Source: Volvox africanus (lineage: Eukaryota > Chlorophyta > Chlorophyceae > Chlamydomonadales > Volvocaceae). From it: a DNA stretch of 64,000 nt. The notes under the pieces are model-generated. The model did not search any database, was not told where the DNA came from, and was given only the letters and a program-made list of their open reading frames with translations. The stretch spans positions 1,240,001-1,304,000 of the forward strand of contig BSDZ01000086.1 in the NCBI GenBank assembly GCA_030268105.1, read 5' to 3'. Position numbers and translations under genes: made by a program. Positions 37,991 to 49,919 of this stretch are shown piece after piece. How positions within the stretch are numbered: the stretch's first letter is position 1; the number at the start of each line of letters is the position of its first letter.

Positions 37991-40947
37991 AAACAAACGC
38001 ACATACACGCACACGCGGCTAAGCTAGTGTACTTTTAAGGGCTCCGATACTATGCCAACGTCGGCGCTCTGCCTTGGCCTCTGATTATGGGACCACTGTT
38101 TCCCCTCTCAGGTGGAAGCCACAAACACCCGCACACGTCAGGACCGATGGCGCACAGGTCCACCACAACGGGTGCTGGTACCTCAACACGAACGTACGGC
38201 ACTCATAGGCCCCTCATGACTGCAGGGGCTGCACCGCCCATCCTTGAGCAATTAACATGAGATAATGTGCCTCACCGTCTCTGTCCTCACGATTTGAACG
38301 ACTGTCCTCTCACTGAAACCGCCTGCCCACTCACCGTAGCAGTAACTCCACTGACAAAAACATGTCTGGTAGGACTGCGGGAAGCGAAGCGGCTGCGTCG
38401 CGCCGGGCTTGCTACAAGTGATGTTGACAATGCTGGACGGTGAGGAGCGGTACTGGTCTGCAATCCAGGGATCTGCCCGCAGACTGCATTTGCCGTCCAG
38501 ATACGATACGTAAAACTGGCATTTGGCGTTGGCAACGCACAGCGCCTCGCACTGCGCGGCGGTGTAGACACCCGTGGGCTGAGGCAGAAGCACGGTGCCC
38601 GTGATCTCCCACCCAACAGCACACCTGGGCGGGCGGGCAGGCAGAAGGGCGATCCTCCTTAAGGTCTGGGAGACAAGCTTACAAGGGAAAATTTGAAGCT
38701 ATGCAATAACAACAATTGGATGAGAAAACGGTCCAGGAGAAATTGATCGACTATCGCAATATTCATTGTAAAGGGATCCGCTGTCAGCTGGTGCGCTTAG
38801 CTTTATCCAAGAAACCCTGGCGGCTACTAAAAGGCACAGTGCTGTGTGAAAGGTTCTTTTTCTGTGAGGGTTTTGGAATCTTCTGTGTTGAAGGTGTTGG
38901 GTGTGGATTGGTGGTCTCAGAGCGGATGACACAATGCCGTGTGCGCAAATCGGACGAGATGAAGCAGCCCTGATGTACGGAAGGAGGTGGCGAGGGGAGG
39001 GGCGTACAAGATGACGGGGGAAAGGGTAGCGGAGGGACTGACGTTTAGCTGAGGTTCAGACGCTGTATCGGTACCTCTGTACCTGTACGTGGTGAGGGTG
39101 GCGGGGCGGCCGGGAACGGGGCAGGGGTTGAAGGGATCTGGGGGGGCTCCGGGTCCAGAGGGAGCACCGGGCGGGTAGTCTGGCAAGGGAAGGGCGATGG
39201 GGGTGTTCGGCCAGCCGTTGACAGGTGGAGATGGCGCGTCGGGATTGGAGGGCGGCGGCGGAGACGCGGGTTCAGATGGCGGTGGGGATGGCGGTGGGGA
39301 TGGCGGTGGGGATGGGGGCCGTGGCCGCGGTGGCGGCGACGGCGGCAACGGCGGCGGCGACGGCGGGCGGGGTCGTGGTGGTGGTGGGAGGGGCCGTGGT
39401 GATGGTGGTGATTTGCGGGGCGGCGGGCTGGCGATAGTTGCCAAGGTCCGGTCCGCCCTCGTGCGATCTGGAGTAGATTGGACAATGTGGGGGATAATGA
39501 AGGGAATTTCCTCCCACGTCAGAGACATCCCACATGTATATAGCCCCGGTGAGCAGTCGGGCGGGCGGCAAAGGCATGGATGACAGGAGCGAGCATTAAA
39601 AAGGGACACTGTGTGTCCCCAGGAAAAGGCCAGAAGGGAAGCCATTTTTGCCAAATGTGTGGCCAAAACTCAAAAGCCTGCGTCGCCTTGCCAGGGTTTT
39701 ATATACATGCTGCCGCAGTGCCTGTCGCTGCCGCTTCAGCACCATTCTCACACATCACCATGTCCGACATGCAGGTATCATCACTACGACACACGCACAA
39801 ACGCAGAGAGGAGGCTTACGTGATCCCGAAAGACCGTTGACCGTGATCTTGGTTTCGCCGTGCAGTTGGAGCACAGCTCTTGAGCTGCCCAGGCTGCAAA
39901 CGGTGTGCAGCACCGAAATGCCAGTCGCTCCAGCCTCATCGTCCTCCTCCTCCTCTTCCTCGGGACCCTCGTAAGTGGAACGAAGCAGCCTGCACCTCCC
40001 GTCGTCGTGATTGTATTCGACGGCAATGCAGTCGGGAGTACCAACGAGCTTGCAGCGGCCGACACATTCGGCAAGCTCGGATTCGAATGTAGTGTCAGAA
40101 GCGGTGCCGTAGATGGAGAAGCGGGGAGCGCAGAGCGCGAAGACTTCGGAGTCAGTGGGTAGGTTTCCTGTCCAGGATGTTGTGCAGGGTTGACGGCGTG
40201 AAGCTTAAGAGTATTTGTACATGAGTACATGAGTACAGCTCTTTGTCTGTGGAATGCCAAATTAAAAGAAATGTTTTCTGATATAACGAACTTTGGAACA
40301 AAAATAATATATTAAACCGTCGAAATGTCGTAATGGCGTAGTGGCACTTTGGGATGTCGCTGTTATACGCTGCGCCGTTGGTCTCCCAGGTCCTAACAAG
40401 TTATCAAGGTCGAGTGACACACTTGCCTGGCTGGAACACTTCAGGCTCCGCGCGCGGTAGCCCCAGAGGGGCGCCGCTCACAGAACATGCTTGCGTGACG
40501 GCACTGCTGGGTTGGCTTGGCCTGGTCCATGGTGCCTTGCGCAGCGCACAAGTGCCGTCATTGAAATGGACGACATACGTGCATTGGGGAGTGGTGAGGC
40601 AGGTGCTGGCGCAGCTAACTGCTGAGATGGCGGGGAGGAGATCGAGTTGAATGCCGCCAATGTCCCAGCCGCTTGCACATGATAGAGGTGGTGGAGGTCC
40701 TGCACGCAGTTGCGAGGGTAGGCATATGGGCAGCGCGCGATGGTGTGCGTGGATATATTGATTTCAGTCTCAAGCACAATTGGCGTGAACATGATTCAGC
40801 GTTTAAGATAACTTGATTTCACTTTAAGAAATTATCCGTGTGCAACATGGGTGCATATTATTCAGTGGTTGCAACAATTTACATCGTACCTGCGGCGGCA
40901 AGGTTTGCCCCAAGAAGGAAAAGCCCGAGCAAGATGATAAACTTCAT
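37478..40947 (-). CDS. Secreted PAN/Apple-like protein with Ser-Pro/Pro-rich rod
   Basis: Probably an extracellular-matrix or cell-wall protein. Exon 1 (40947-40890) encodes a clear signal peptide, MKFIILLGLFLLGANLAAA. Later exons: 40699-40482, about 40166-39820, 39608-39083, 38624-38335, 38201 to about 38120, and 37671-37478. Four cysteine modules resemble PAN/Apple domains, each with a Gly-Trp start or related core and C-x(n)-C...C-x-F/V-x(4)-C-x-L: SCASGWDIGG...CALRKAPW, ECVGRCKLV...GRCRLL, CAVGWEITG...GKCSLRADPW, and a last short one ending NGTGRCMSVTGG. Modules are followed by a C-x-C-x4-C piece (CLCRPPDC, CFCQWSYC). Between modules 2 and 3 lies a rod of Ser-Pro and Pro-Pro repeats (SPPPRPRPPSPPPSPPP), as in pherophorins and other volvocine hydroxyproline-rich glycoproteins. 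The join between 40482 and 40166 is out of phase, so a small exon is probably missing; the donor after about 38120 is also unresolved. Pherophorin domains themselves were not recognised. Confidence 0.75.
37922..38000. repeat. (CA)n/(CG)n microsatellite in an intron
   Basis: Alternating CA with a CGCGCG core, in an intron of the PAN/Pro-rich gene. Alternating purine-pyrimidine tracts of this type can adopt Z-DNA. Confidence 0.9.
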
Positions 40948-43408
40948 CTTAGCTCTTACAAAAGGTTAGCTTAGGCGCCGTCCAGGCTTTCCTCAATCGA
41001 AACAGTAGCAGTAAGTTCTGTAGGGTGAGCAATAAGAGACGCCCTCTATCGCTGTGATACAAACATAGCAGTAGGAACATTTACATTTACTTAACTGGAT
41101 GGGAATCTTTTTGTACTCCTCAACGGATAGGACTGTCCGGCAGTACCGGTACCTGTGATCAACCGATAATCTTCCGCAAAACGCCTAAAATTTCATATCC
41201 TTAAGGAAATATCATCCCATTAAATTAATAATAAAATTTATTTTATTTTTTTATGGTATACGACTCATTCCATACTGGCTGTGCAATATACACAAGGCAA
41301 TTCTTCTAACCGGCCAATTACCGATCGCTAACGACCTGGTGTTGAACTTCCCACTAAGGCCCCAGTAAGTTAGTAATCAAAATGAAAAATGTGATGATAC
41401 TTTTAATATTAACAGCTTCAATTAAGCGGCTGAAAGCAATATGTCATACGAACGGTGTCAGACTTCCAGGGCCGTATGTCAGCTTCCACGCTCCCGACAA
41501 GAAGGTTGTGGTGGCGTATTTCAATCGATTAGAAACTCTGTTTTCTTAACAACACACACGCATAAAAACATCTGTCGCTGGAACCCATACCTCTTGATCT
41601 TACCGTGCTTACCTTATTATGAAGCGAATTACTCACGTTTTCTACGAGCGAGCCTGCGTCGAACCCCCATTATAACCCACCTAATCATTGCGCTGCGTTT
41701 TTGCAGTTTCCAGTAGCAATCCAGTTTTATCCTTATGTACAATTCAGGTGGTACATCCGCTAAAAAACGATGGTCATGAAATGAAATGCAGCCGTCTGCA
41801 GCAAAACGTGCGGCGAGAATCCCCTGATTCGTTCTTTCTTGATCATCACGCCGGTGATCACGAATACTTGGCCAAAGACTCAAAAACAAGCTGTCCAAAG
41901 GGTTTGATTCAAATCCTGAAAACGCGTCGTGTGGCCATGCCCAGCACATTATATGCGCACTTGGCCTGGGCCCCGCCCCTTCAAGCGCGCCTTTGTTAGG
42001 TGTACGTGTCCATGTGGGTCGAACTACTCTCTGCCTCTCTCTGTCGCCATCAGCACGGCTTACCGATATATTTTTGCACCAGGCGCAAGGGTTTGCAAGA
42101 GTGGGAGGACGGGGTTGGGGAGGACGCACGTGGGAGTGGGTCACATTTGGGGCCGGTCAGGGCCGGTGCAGTCTCAAGCTGGAAGCGTGGGAAGTAGAGG
42201 TTATCTTATTTAGTGATGGTGATTGGTGACAAGTGGATGAAGAACTAAACATCTCTTCTATTTCAAATCTATCTAGTCTTAATCTGTTTTCATTTGTCCC
42301 CGAATTTGGGAAGACAGGCATGCGATCTGCACGCCTGTACTCTCCCTGCCCTCTTGCCATACACCCTCTTACACAATTTGGGTCGTGGGAGGTGCTGCGT
42401 GGAAGTGGCCCAGATGCCGATAGCTTCAGTGATACACGCAGTTTGTGACGCAGGTGGGCAGGGCCATGGTGCCACATTCAGGCCAATTAGCTTTTCAGCT
42501 ACTACCTACCCCTGCAGGACGTTCTCAATCTGAATTGGGCTGACCCACGGGCCACACTGCGGACCTTCCCTCTTTATCTGACCTTACGAAGTATTCAAAG
42601 ACTACAAGAGCCTACGCCCGCGACGAATAGGCGCCGGCATTTCCGAAACAAGGCGACGGATCACCTTAAAGCAACGGGTGATTCAATCGTCCACTGGGGC
42701 ATGAACGTCCGGCAAGAACCCCAGTGGTCGCATGTGCAACCCCCGCTCTCTGCATTGGCACATGTTCATTCCGTGTTCATAAACATCGCGTACTTCGCAT
42801 TATATATATGCCATAGTGACATGACCGCGTGAGGGGCAGAAGGTACGGTTCCGGGGCCATCCACTGGGCGATTTCGTGGGGAAGAGGGTCTCTACTGCGG
42901 AATATTCGACGAGATTCGGTTGGATTATAGCACGCCTTAGCGGCTGGCAAGCAGGCAATAACGAGTTAAGGCTTAGGCGACCATTGGTTACCGTAGCCTT
43001 AGGCTACGGTAACCGATATCGGCACTGACGTTGGGTTCTACTGGAAGGCGTTGAGCCACATATAGTTGTAAAACCATTTGGCGACCGAAATCGAGGGTTC
43101 ATTTGTTTGATTTTAAGACCAAAAAACTTGGAAACACATAGCCTTCCATTTGGACACAAGATCGGCTAATCGCAGATGTAAGTTGCTGTATAAGAGTGAT
43201 GCCGTACCAACAGCCTTTCAAAGTCCTTTGGGAAGTTGGAGTCGGAGAAAAGCAATATTATTACCTCAATGATGTCTGACATGTGCTGGAGGCTCAATTC
43301 GCTCGACAATATATATGGATTTTTACGAAGTTAATTGCAGATTCAGCTCCCGACAAGTTGGCGCCAAGTCTAGCGATCGGCTAGCTGAGCTCCTTATTAG
43401 AGTGCAGA
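40948..43408. other. Divergent intergenic region between PAN/Pro-rich gene and GT61 gene
   Basis: Should hold both promoters, since the two genes point away from each other. The stretch 41190-41260 is very AT-rich. An open frame of 171 codons on the minus strand (42144-41629) and an overlapping plus-strand frame show no recognised domain. A 29-bp palindrome is at 42986-43014. Confidence 0.5.
42986..43014. repeat. Perfect 14-bp inverted repeat with 1-bp centre
   Basis: GGTTACCGTAGCCT (42986-42999) and AGGCTACGGTAACC (43001-43014) are exact reverse complements. It lies about 400 bases upstream of the GT61 start codon and could be a dimeric protein-binding site, or the trace of a small inverted duplication. 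Confidence 0.9.
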
Positions 43409-45278
43409 ATGATCTCGACATTCTCCTTTGTAGTCCTTCTCACAATTACCAGGATTATAAGGGTGACAGCCTCAGCAAAGGGGCCCTTTGCCGCAGACCT
43501 CCTGCGGGAGTCAGTACAGATATCGTACATAACTCCGCGCAACTTTCCATCTGATCGTTGGCGACCTCTGGTCCTAACAACTTGCTTCCCTGGCTTGCAC
43601 AATGAGTCTGCACCATGCCGGCGCATTCCCAATCTCATCTACGGAGAGGAGCTGTTGTATCAGGACTTTCGTATACGACTTCCATATTTCGTCAATAATG
43701 AACAGAGGGAGATCTACTTAAATGTCCTAAATAATTACCGGGATGTTTGGCGAAGGGGGCGTGTTGTTGGTGACTATGCCTACTTTCTCAATCAGAGGGG
43801 TCAAAACTTGATTTATATCAACGTCACTTATGCAGGAAGGCCCGCCCCAGGCATTTGGGCGGAGGACGCCTGCATGTCATACAGCGCAGACAAACACGTG
43901 AATGCCTTTCCTCCCTGGCACGGCGGCAGCAAGGCTCCCGCGGCTATCTTCCTGGCTTCACCCGACGATTACTCTTTCCAGCATTTCTCCGATAGAGTGG
44001 CCATGATGCTAGCGCAGACTCGTCACTTGATGACGAAGGTTGGTCGAGGCTGGAAGTACATCGTCACCCCGAATACTCACGTACGAGCAGTTCGGCAGCT
44101 CTGGTCAAAGCTAGTCCCGGGCTTCACGACGGCTGCTTTGCTGCCTGCCCTGCTCCACTCCAAAATAAAAACAAGCATGCTATTATATCCATGCCAATCG
44201 CCTCTCATCCACCCCTACACGCACCAGCTGGCTTCGGAGCTGATCCAGCAGGCGGCGGGGTTCGACCCGCAAGTGGTTGTGCCGGTCCAGTCTCGGCCCG
44301 TGGTGCTGTTTCTTCCGCGCCGCGGCTCACGAAACTGGGACAATGAGGAAGAATGCAGGTGAGGGCAGCTGGTGGTAACCTCCGACATGGCGCAGGCGCG
44401 GATGCATTCACACGCAGTCAAGCGTGACTTCGGGCAATCAACGTCCCACACTGCAACCATGACCTGACTGACAGCTGTACTAGTTTCATTCCGTGTTCCT
44501 GGTTCCGTGTGTCAATTCGACGTGGTGCGTCAGGCAAAGTCATCAAGTAACGTCCTCAGATACACTGTTTCTTTCTGCTGGAACTGCCGTGGAGCTTTGT
44601 GTGCGGGGATTAAGGGGTAGGGGTAGAAGTCCGGAGGGATACTCGTCGAGCTTGAGCGGATTGTGTGCGTGAGATGAAAAAGGGGTAAAGAGAAGAGCTT
44701 TGGCCTATGTGTGCGTAGTCAGACCCATGATGATAACCCACTAACCACTAAAGCTGACCTGGGCGAATTATCTGCTTCGCCCTCATGCTAGCTAGCTAGG
44801 GGGACGCCCTCGTCCATTCACCCCAATCGACTTCATTGCCATTGTGCGATGCAGGCGCGGGATCGAGAAGGTGATTCATGAGCGCGGCCGTGGAGAGGAA
44901 CTGGTCACCTTTGATATGAATGCGTACTCGTCCGTGGAAGATGTCGTTACGCTGGGACGGCGAGTGAAACTGATGGTGGGGGTGCACGGTGGCGCCTTCT
45001 ATAACCTGATTTTCATGCAGCCCGCCACCGGCGTCGTGGAGGTGTGCCCCGTGGCTCCCGATGCGAAGTCATCACGCTGTGGTGTCATGTTTTGGGAGAT
45101 GGCGAATGTACGAAACATGCCGTACTGGAGCGTGGTAGCCACCAACGTTACTTCACAGTGGCTGGTCCGCCATGTGGACTGTGGGCTGGTCATATCTGCC
45201 GTACGACATGCGCTGGAGAACCTAGATACCATGTCAAGTCCCCTGGAGGTCTTTCACCAGGGAAGCAAATTCGGGTGA
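43409..45278 (+). CDS. GT61-type glycosyltransferase, type II membrane or secretory
   Basis: Likely a Golgi or ER glycosyltransferase acting on glycoproteins or matrix polysaccharide. Two exons, 43409-44358 and 44855-45278, join in phase (AG|G) to about 457 residues. The N-terminus MISTFSFVVLLTITRIIRVT is a signal anchor or signal peptide. The C-terminal block VKLMVGVHGGAFYNLIFMQP followed by ATGVVEVCP matches the GT61/DUF563 core, in which a His-Gly-(Ala/Gly) loop and Asn precede a phenylalanine-containing helix and a V-E-x-x-P strand. Upstream, SPLIHPYTHQLASELIQQAA and VLFLPRRGSRNW fit the family's donor-binding half. GT61 includes plant xylosyl- and arabinosyltransferases and animal EOGT; the sugar cannot be told from this sequence. 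The gene has only one intron, unlike its intron-rich neighbours. Confidence 0.78.
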
Positions 45279-46501
45279 CCAGTAGCAGAGGGAACCGGGG
45301 GAATCGCCTCCTAGCCTATTGAACACCAATATGTCAAGTAGGTTTTCCTGTCCGCGTGGGCCATATCTTAATATTACCATAAATTAGAGCGTAATCAAGA
45401 GAGCGTCGAAAAGGTTAATGCCGAAGATATCAGGAAAATTCCAGCGGTCATCACTGCCTTCGTTTAGTAACGTCATCCGTCTAATATGCTGCGCTAACAC
45501 TTGTGGGTGGGGCATTATGCCAAGAAGTGAGAGTGGGATGTTGCGTGGGGCAATGTGCCAAGAAGAATGTACATCATCGGGGGGGCGTACTGGTTCGTTA
45601 CATTTCATGCACATACGTACACATTCTTACAGCATCGTCAACCACTTGCTCTGTCCCTTCGTATTCCAGACATGGCATGGTCGAATTATTACGGAATCGG
45701 CCGGTGGTGGGGTACTGAAGGTTACACGCCGCATATTGAATCCATATTGAGCTGGTGACAGACAGTTCTGCTCGTCATTCTTTTATCTGGCTAACGGGCT
45801 GTCCGTACCCTTCTCTTACCAATGTTGTAGCGAGGGAGGGACGGCAGCTAGTGTGGCTAAGCATATCATGATTGGGTGAGGCGCAGTTTTGCCTGCTGGG
45901 ATACATAGCAGGCGGCCGTGTGTAGCCAAGTCTATCTCAAACGCACGTTGGATGATGTTAGATTGGAGAGATTCTATCAGCCGATGCTAATGCATTAGAT
46001 TTGTCTAAGGGCATGGAAACGGGGACTCAGGCTGAATTCGGCGCGAGAAGGGCATCAGGAGGGAATTCACGCGCATAATATTTACATAGCCGTACACACC
46101 AGATTCGTTTTGCCCATGGTATTGCGCAACCAAACGCATTCGTGCGTACTGCGCTGATGCACAGAATGGTGCTAGTCGGCCTCCAGAGAAGTTTTGGGTT
46201 ACAGCGCTAATGTACAACGCTGCATTGGCAGACATATGCGTCTCGGATGAGCACGTTTTCGATGGAAGGGAGGATATGGCGTTCTCGGGGCCCTAGTAAG
46301 TCATTAAAAGCTATTGAAGTCATTCACGCGCAGCCAAGAACTTAATTAATATATCGCACACTCATTACGACTTCGTACAAGTCCGTGCAACAGGTTGTAA
46401 AGCATTCGCAGTTCAGACCCTGAGTCTTTTGAGACTTTTGAACTGACAGCCAGAGGAAGGCTCTCACACATCCGTACTCTTCAGCGGATGTGCCACTGCG
46501 C
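45279..46501. other. Convergent 3' region between GT61 and RPA1
   Basis: Both neighbouring genes end towards this stretch, so it should hold two 3' UTRs. No coding region was supported; short frames such as 45418-45750 show no motif. Confidence 0.55.
46200..46204 (-). terminator. Possible TGTAA polyadenylation signal of RPA1
   Basis: TGTAA on the minus strand about 300 bases after the RPA1 stop codon; another lies at 46086-46082. Both are five-base words in the expected zone. Confidence 0.3.
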
Positions 46502-49500
46502 TTAGTGGTACTTGCCGATAAGCGCTATCAACCGCTGGCCCTCTGTCACCCAGTCCAGGGTGTCCACCTTATGAGCCGTATGCCGCACACGCCGCTCGCC
46601 GTTGTACTCCCGCGCCTTGCTCATGACCACGACCGACCAGGGCCGCCATTGTGCGGCGCGTAATGCGGCCGCAAAGCCGCTCCCTGCGTCCTTCAGCGCT
46701 GCTAGTTCATCGGCCTTCAATCCGACGACCGCCTCCGCCTGATGGGTATGATGGTGGCCAGGGAGACACGTTGCAGCCAGACGAGTATTACCTTACGAGT
46801 CCTGGCTGGGTGAGATTGTGTGCCCCAGCACATCACAACAGGTCGGTGCCCGGTCCTTCTCTGTGTTCACCCTCGATAGCATTGAGCTTGTCACCCTTGA
46901 GCTTCATCCCTTCTCACCCCGGCCACCCTTCGCAGATGCGGTTATGCTTAGCCAGCCATACCATTCATATTCCAGCAAGACAGTAGCATTTATTTCCGCG
47001 TCAATCCTTGACATTCCAACTGACCCCAGTGACGCACCTCCTTGTTAAACAGCTGCACAACAGCCTCGCCGGTGTGGTCCGCCAGCTTTACGCTCAACAC
47101 GTAGCGGTGCTCAGGTCGCTCCACCACCCTGCCATCTGCTTCGGCATACTGGCCGCCGCCCTGGTCCACAACCTACACAGAGCAGAATACGGGTGAAGAT
47201 AAACAGCCAGCCAGCAGCTAACCAATACAAACTAGGGACTAGGAGCGAACTAAGACCAAGGCGGGCGGAGCGATACTTCTCACATATTTGTCTTGCGAAT
47301 TTTGCCACGGATTGGGGGTCGGTCCGGTTGAGGGGAGGAAAAGGAATGGCCGTGGGCAAGGAAGGGCTGCGGTTGTGCATAATCACATTTCAACAGTGGC
47401 TCGATTTCTTCCCGATTCTGGGGGTGAGTTGGGCATCCCAAGGTCTCCTTTAGCACCCACCTTGCGGCCGTTCTCCGGGTTTGCGAGATAGTACATTTGC
47501 TGCTCGCTATTGATCATGGCCACACAAGCGGTGACAGCCTGAGGGCGGGAAGTCATGGCCACAGAGAAGACGATGCGATTGAGAAGACGATGCGATTGGC
47601 GCCATGTGGAGTGGTGGGGATGAACATATAATGCAGATAAAAACCTCTTTAGGTAGAGACGCGGGGTTAGCAATTTAGGGGCCGGGTTGGCAATGAGCCC
47701 CCCTCAACAAGATTATAGTGGGCCGGGAAGGAGACACGGAACGACCAAGAGGTTACAATACCTTCTCGTTCGAATCCCTACCTCGTTAGCTTGCCGATCA
47801 TCTAGCCTTCCCCCAACAGCCCATCCCCGTGGCGCCTGGCCGCGTTACGGAAGGGCTGTGTCAGCCGACTGAACCGCATCTCCCAGGACATGCCGAGGAG
47901 CCGCTGTGAAACTCACCTGGAAGTTGGCCTTATCGTCTAGGAGCGACTCCGGCGTCACCCCCGCCACGTCTTTAAGAGTAAAAAACCGCTCCCGGGAGGG
48001 AACCGCGCCATTGCCGTTGCTATGAGCGATCGAGCGGGGGCAGGGTGAAAAGAGACATGTTGGGTGAGGGGGCACTGGGTTGGCGTGTGCGATAGCGCGC
48101 CTGCCCTGTACTAGGTTTGTGAGAGATGACGGGGAATGTGAGACACGTGTGTGACACACTCGCGGGCGCGACGAACACAAAAGGACGGCTGAGAGAGGGA
48201 TCCTGGAGGTCTCCCAACGGATGGCAAATGAACGAACCCAGTTTGGAGCGACACACGGCACCAGCCCAACATAGACAGAACGAGCACGGTCCCACCTGAT
48301 ACCCCGAGTTCCTGGCAGGTCCTGTCCCACGGGTGTGAACCGGTCAGGCGACATGTCTGCAGTCGAGTACCAGGTCAGCAGTTGAGTGGCTGCATGCCCT
48401 GCCGGGTTGAGCGTGACCACGCTCTTGGTCAACGAAGACACCGAGCAGCCATTGAAGTCCGTCACACGGACGTGCGTCACCTGCGTTGCGGCAAAATGGT
48501 GGTGGTTGGTGGTGATGTTCACGATGATGACGGGGAGTCATAGCTGTTGCTTTGATTCGTCGAGCTTAGGGTGCAGGGCCGCATATAGCTGGAGGGGTTC
48601 AAAAGGTTCACGGACACACACGCACACGCAGAGCATGACACGAGAGTCGTCACAAACACAGAAACGCGAAGAGCCCCTTTGTTTTCTCCTTCTTCCCATC
48701 CCCTTCATCTCCCCTTAAGAGGCCCTACTCTACCTGCAGCACTGCCTTGCCCTCCTGGCCCTCCAGCTGGGCGGCAAACGCGTGGGCGTTGTCACCCCAC
48801 AACGTCACCACCACACTCTTGCAGCTGATAGGAAGGGGAGGGCAGGCAGGTAGTAGGACTATCATATTTTTACACGCAAGAAACGGATGAAGGCCAAGGA
48901 TGCATTGCACACCGACGATTGCGAATCAGCGAGTCATCGGAGGGGTCCTTGTTGCAATCCTGACGCTGTGCGGAGTGCATGGTGGTGCCCCCCCCACATG
49001 TGATAACGCTAGGCCGGGTTATCACTGGCTTCTTAACCCGCATTCACTAGAAACGGGTTACGCATTTACCAGTTGAAGGCTCCTGCAAGGGGTTCCTCCA
49101 GGGTGTTCGGGGTTTGAAGTGCTGGTGACCCCCCCTCCCAAACCCGCCTCCACCCGTTCCCCCCTCGAAGATCACCTCATATCTCCCAGCGTCACATCCC
49201 TGCGTGGCAGCTCACTGCTGTCCGCCTTCCGCTTCACGGTCCCCAGCGAACCCAGCGCCAACACCACACCCATCACGTCTACTGGTGCCCGCGCGCCCAC
49301 GCGGCGTGGCAGCAGGTCAATGGGGGTAATCTCCACGGCTGCATTCATGGCGCTGGTGTCCTGGTCGGCGGCCTCGCTGACATCCGTGCTGTGTATCATG
49401 GGCGGGGCGGGGCGGGGTGGGGGAAGAAGAATGAGAAGAATCCTGGATCTGATACTTAAGGAACGAGGACTAACCACCGTGAAGGGACAAGTGTGTGAAC

Positions 49501-49886
49501 TATTCATGAAACCAGGGTGCGGGTAACAGGCAGCTAGCGAGGACAGAAAGCACACGGATGTGACAGTGGCCGAGGGTTCGAGAAAGAGATCAAAATCAGA
49601 GCACCGGTGTGGAACAGGGGAGCCCCCCCATCCCCCCCGACACACAAAACACACGTGGGAACTCTGGGCGCACCTGTCTGTGAAGTCGATCTGATAGTCA
49701 GCTTTCACGCTGCTGTACTTTTTGTCGGCGGGTTTGACCTGGAATATGGCACCAGAGGAAAGCGGTGGGTTACAAGGGCGGCATCCGGCGGGGCACTTTG
49801 GAGGCGTGGTGTGCTTTCGTTAAATTGTTGTTCTTTGATAACAAAAGGGCAGCGTCCGCCGCAACTGGCATCAAACCCCGTTGAGA

Positions 49887-49919
<33 letters not shown>

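Noticed and set aside
39197..39583. Gly/Asp-rich plus-strand frame
   Set aside because: Antisense shadow of the Ser-Pro/Pro-rich rod of the minus-strand secreted protein.
41629..42144. 171-codon minus-strand frame between the PAN/Pro-rich and GT61 genes
   Set aside because: No domain; overlaps another open frame on the plus strand. Insufficient for a gene call.
47690..47790. Possible tRNA (GTTCGAATCC B-box-like sequence)
   Set aside because: The bases around it do not form a T-stem, and no matching A box, anticodon arm or acceptor stem was found. It lies in an RPA1 intron.
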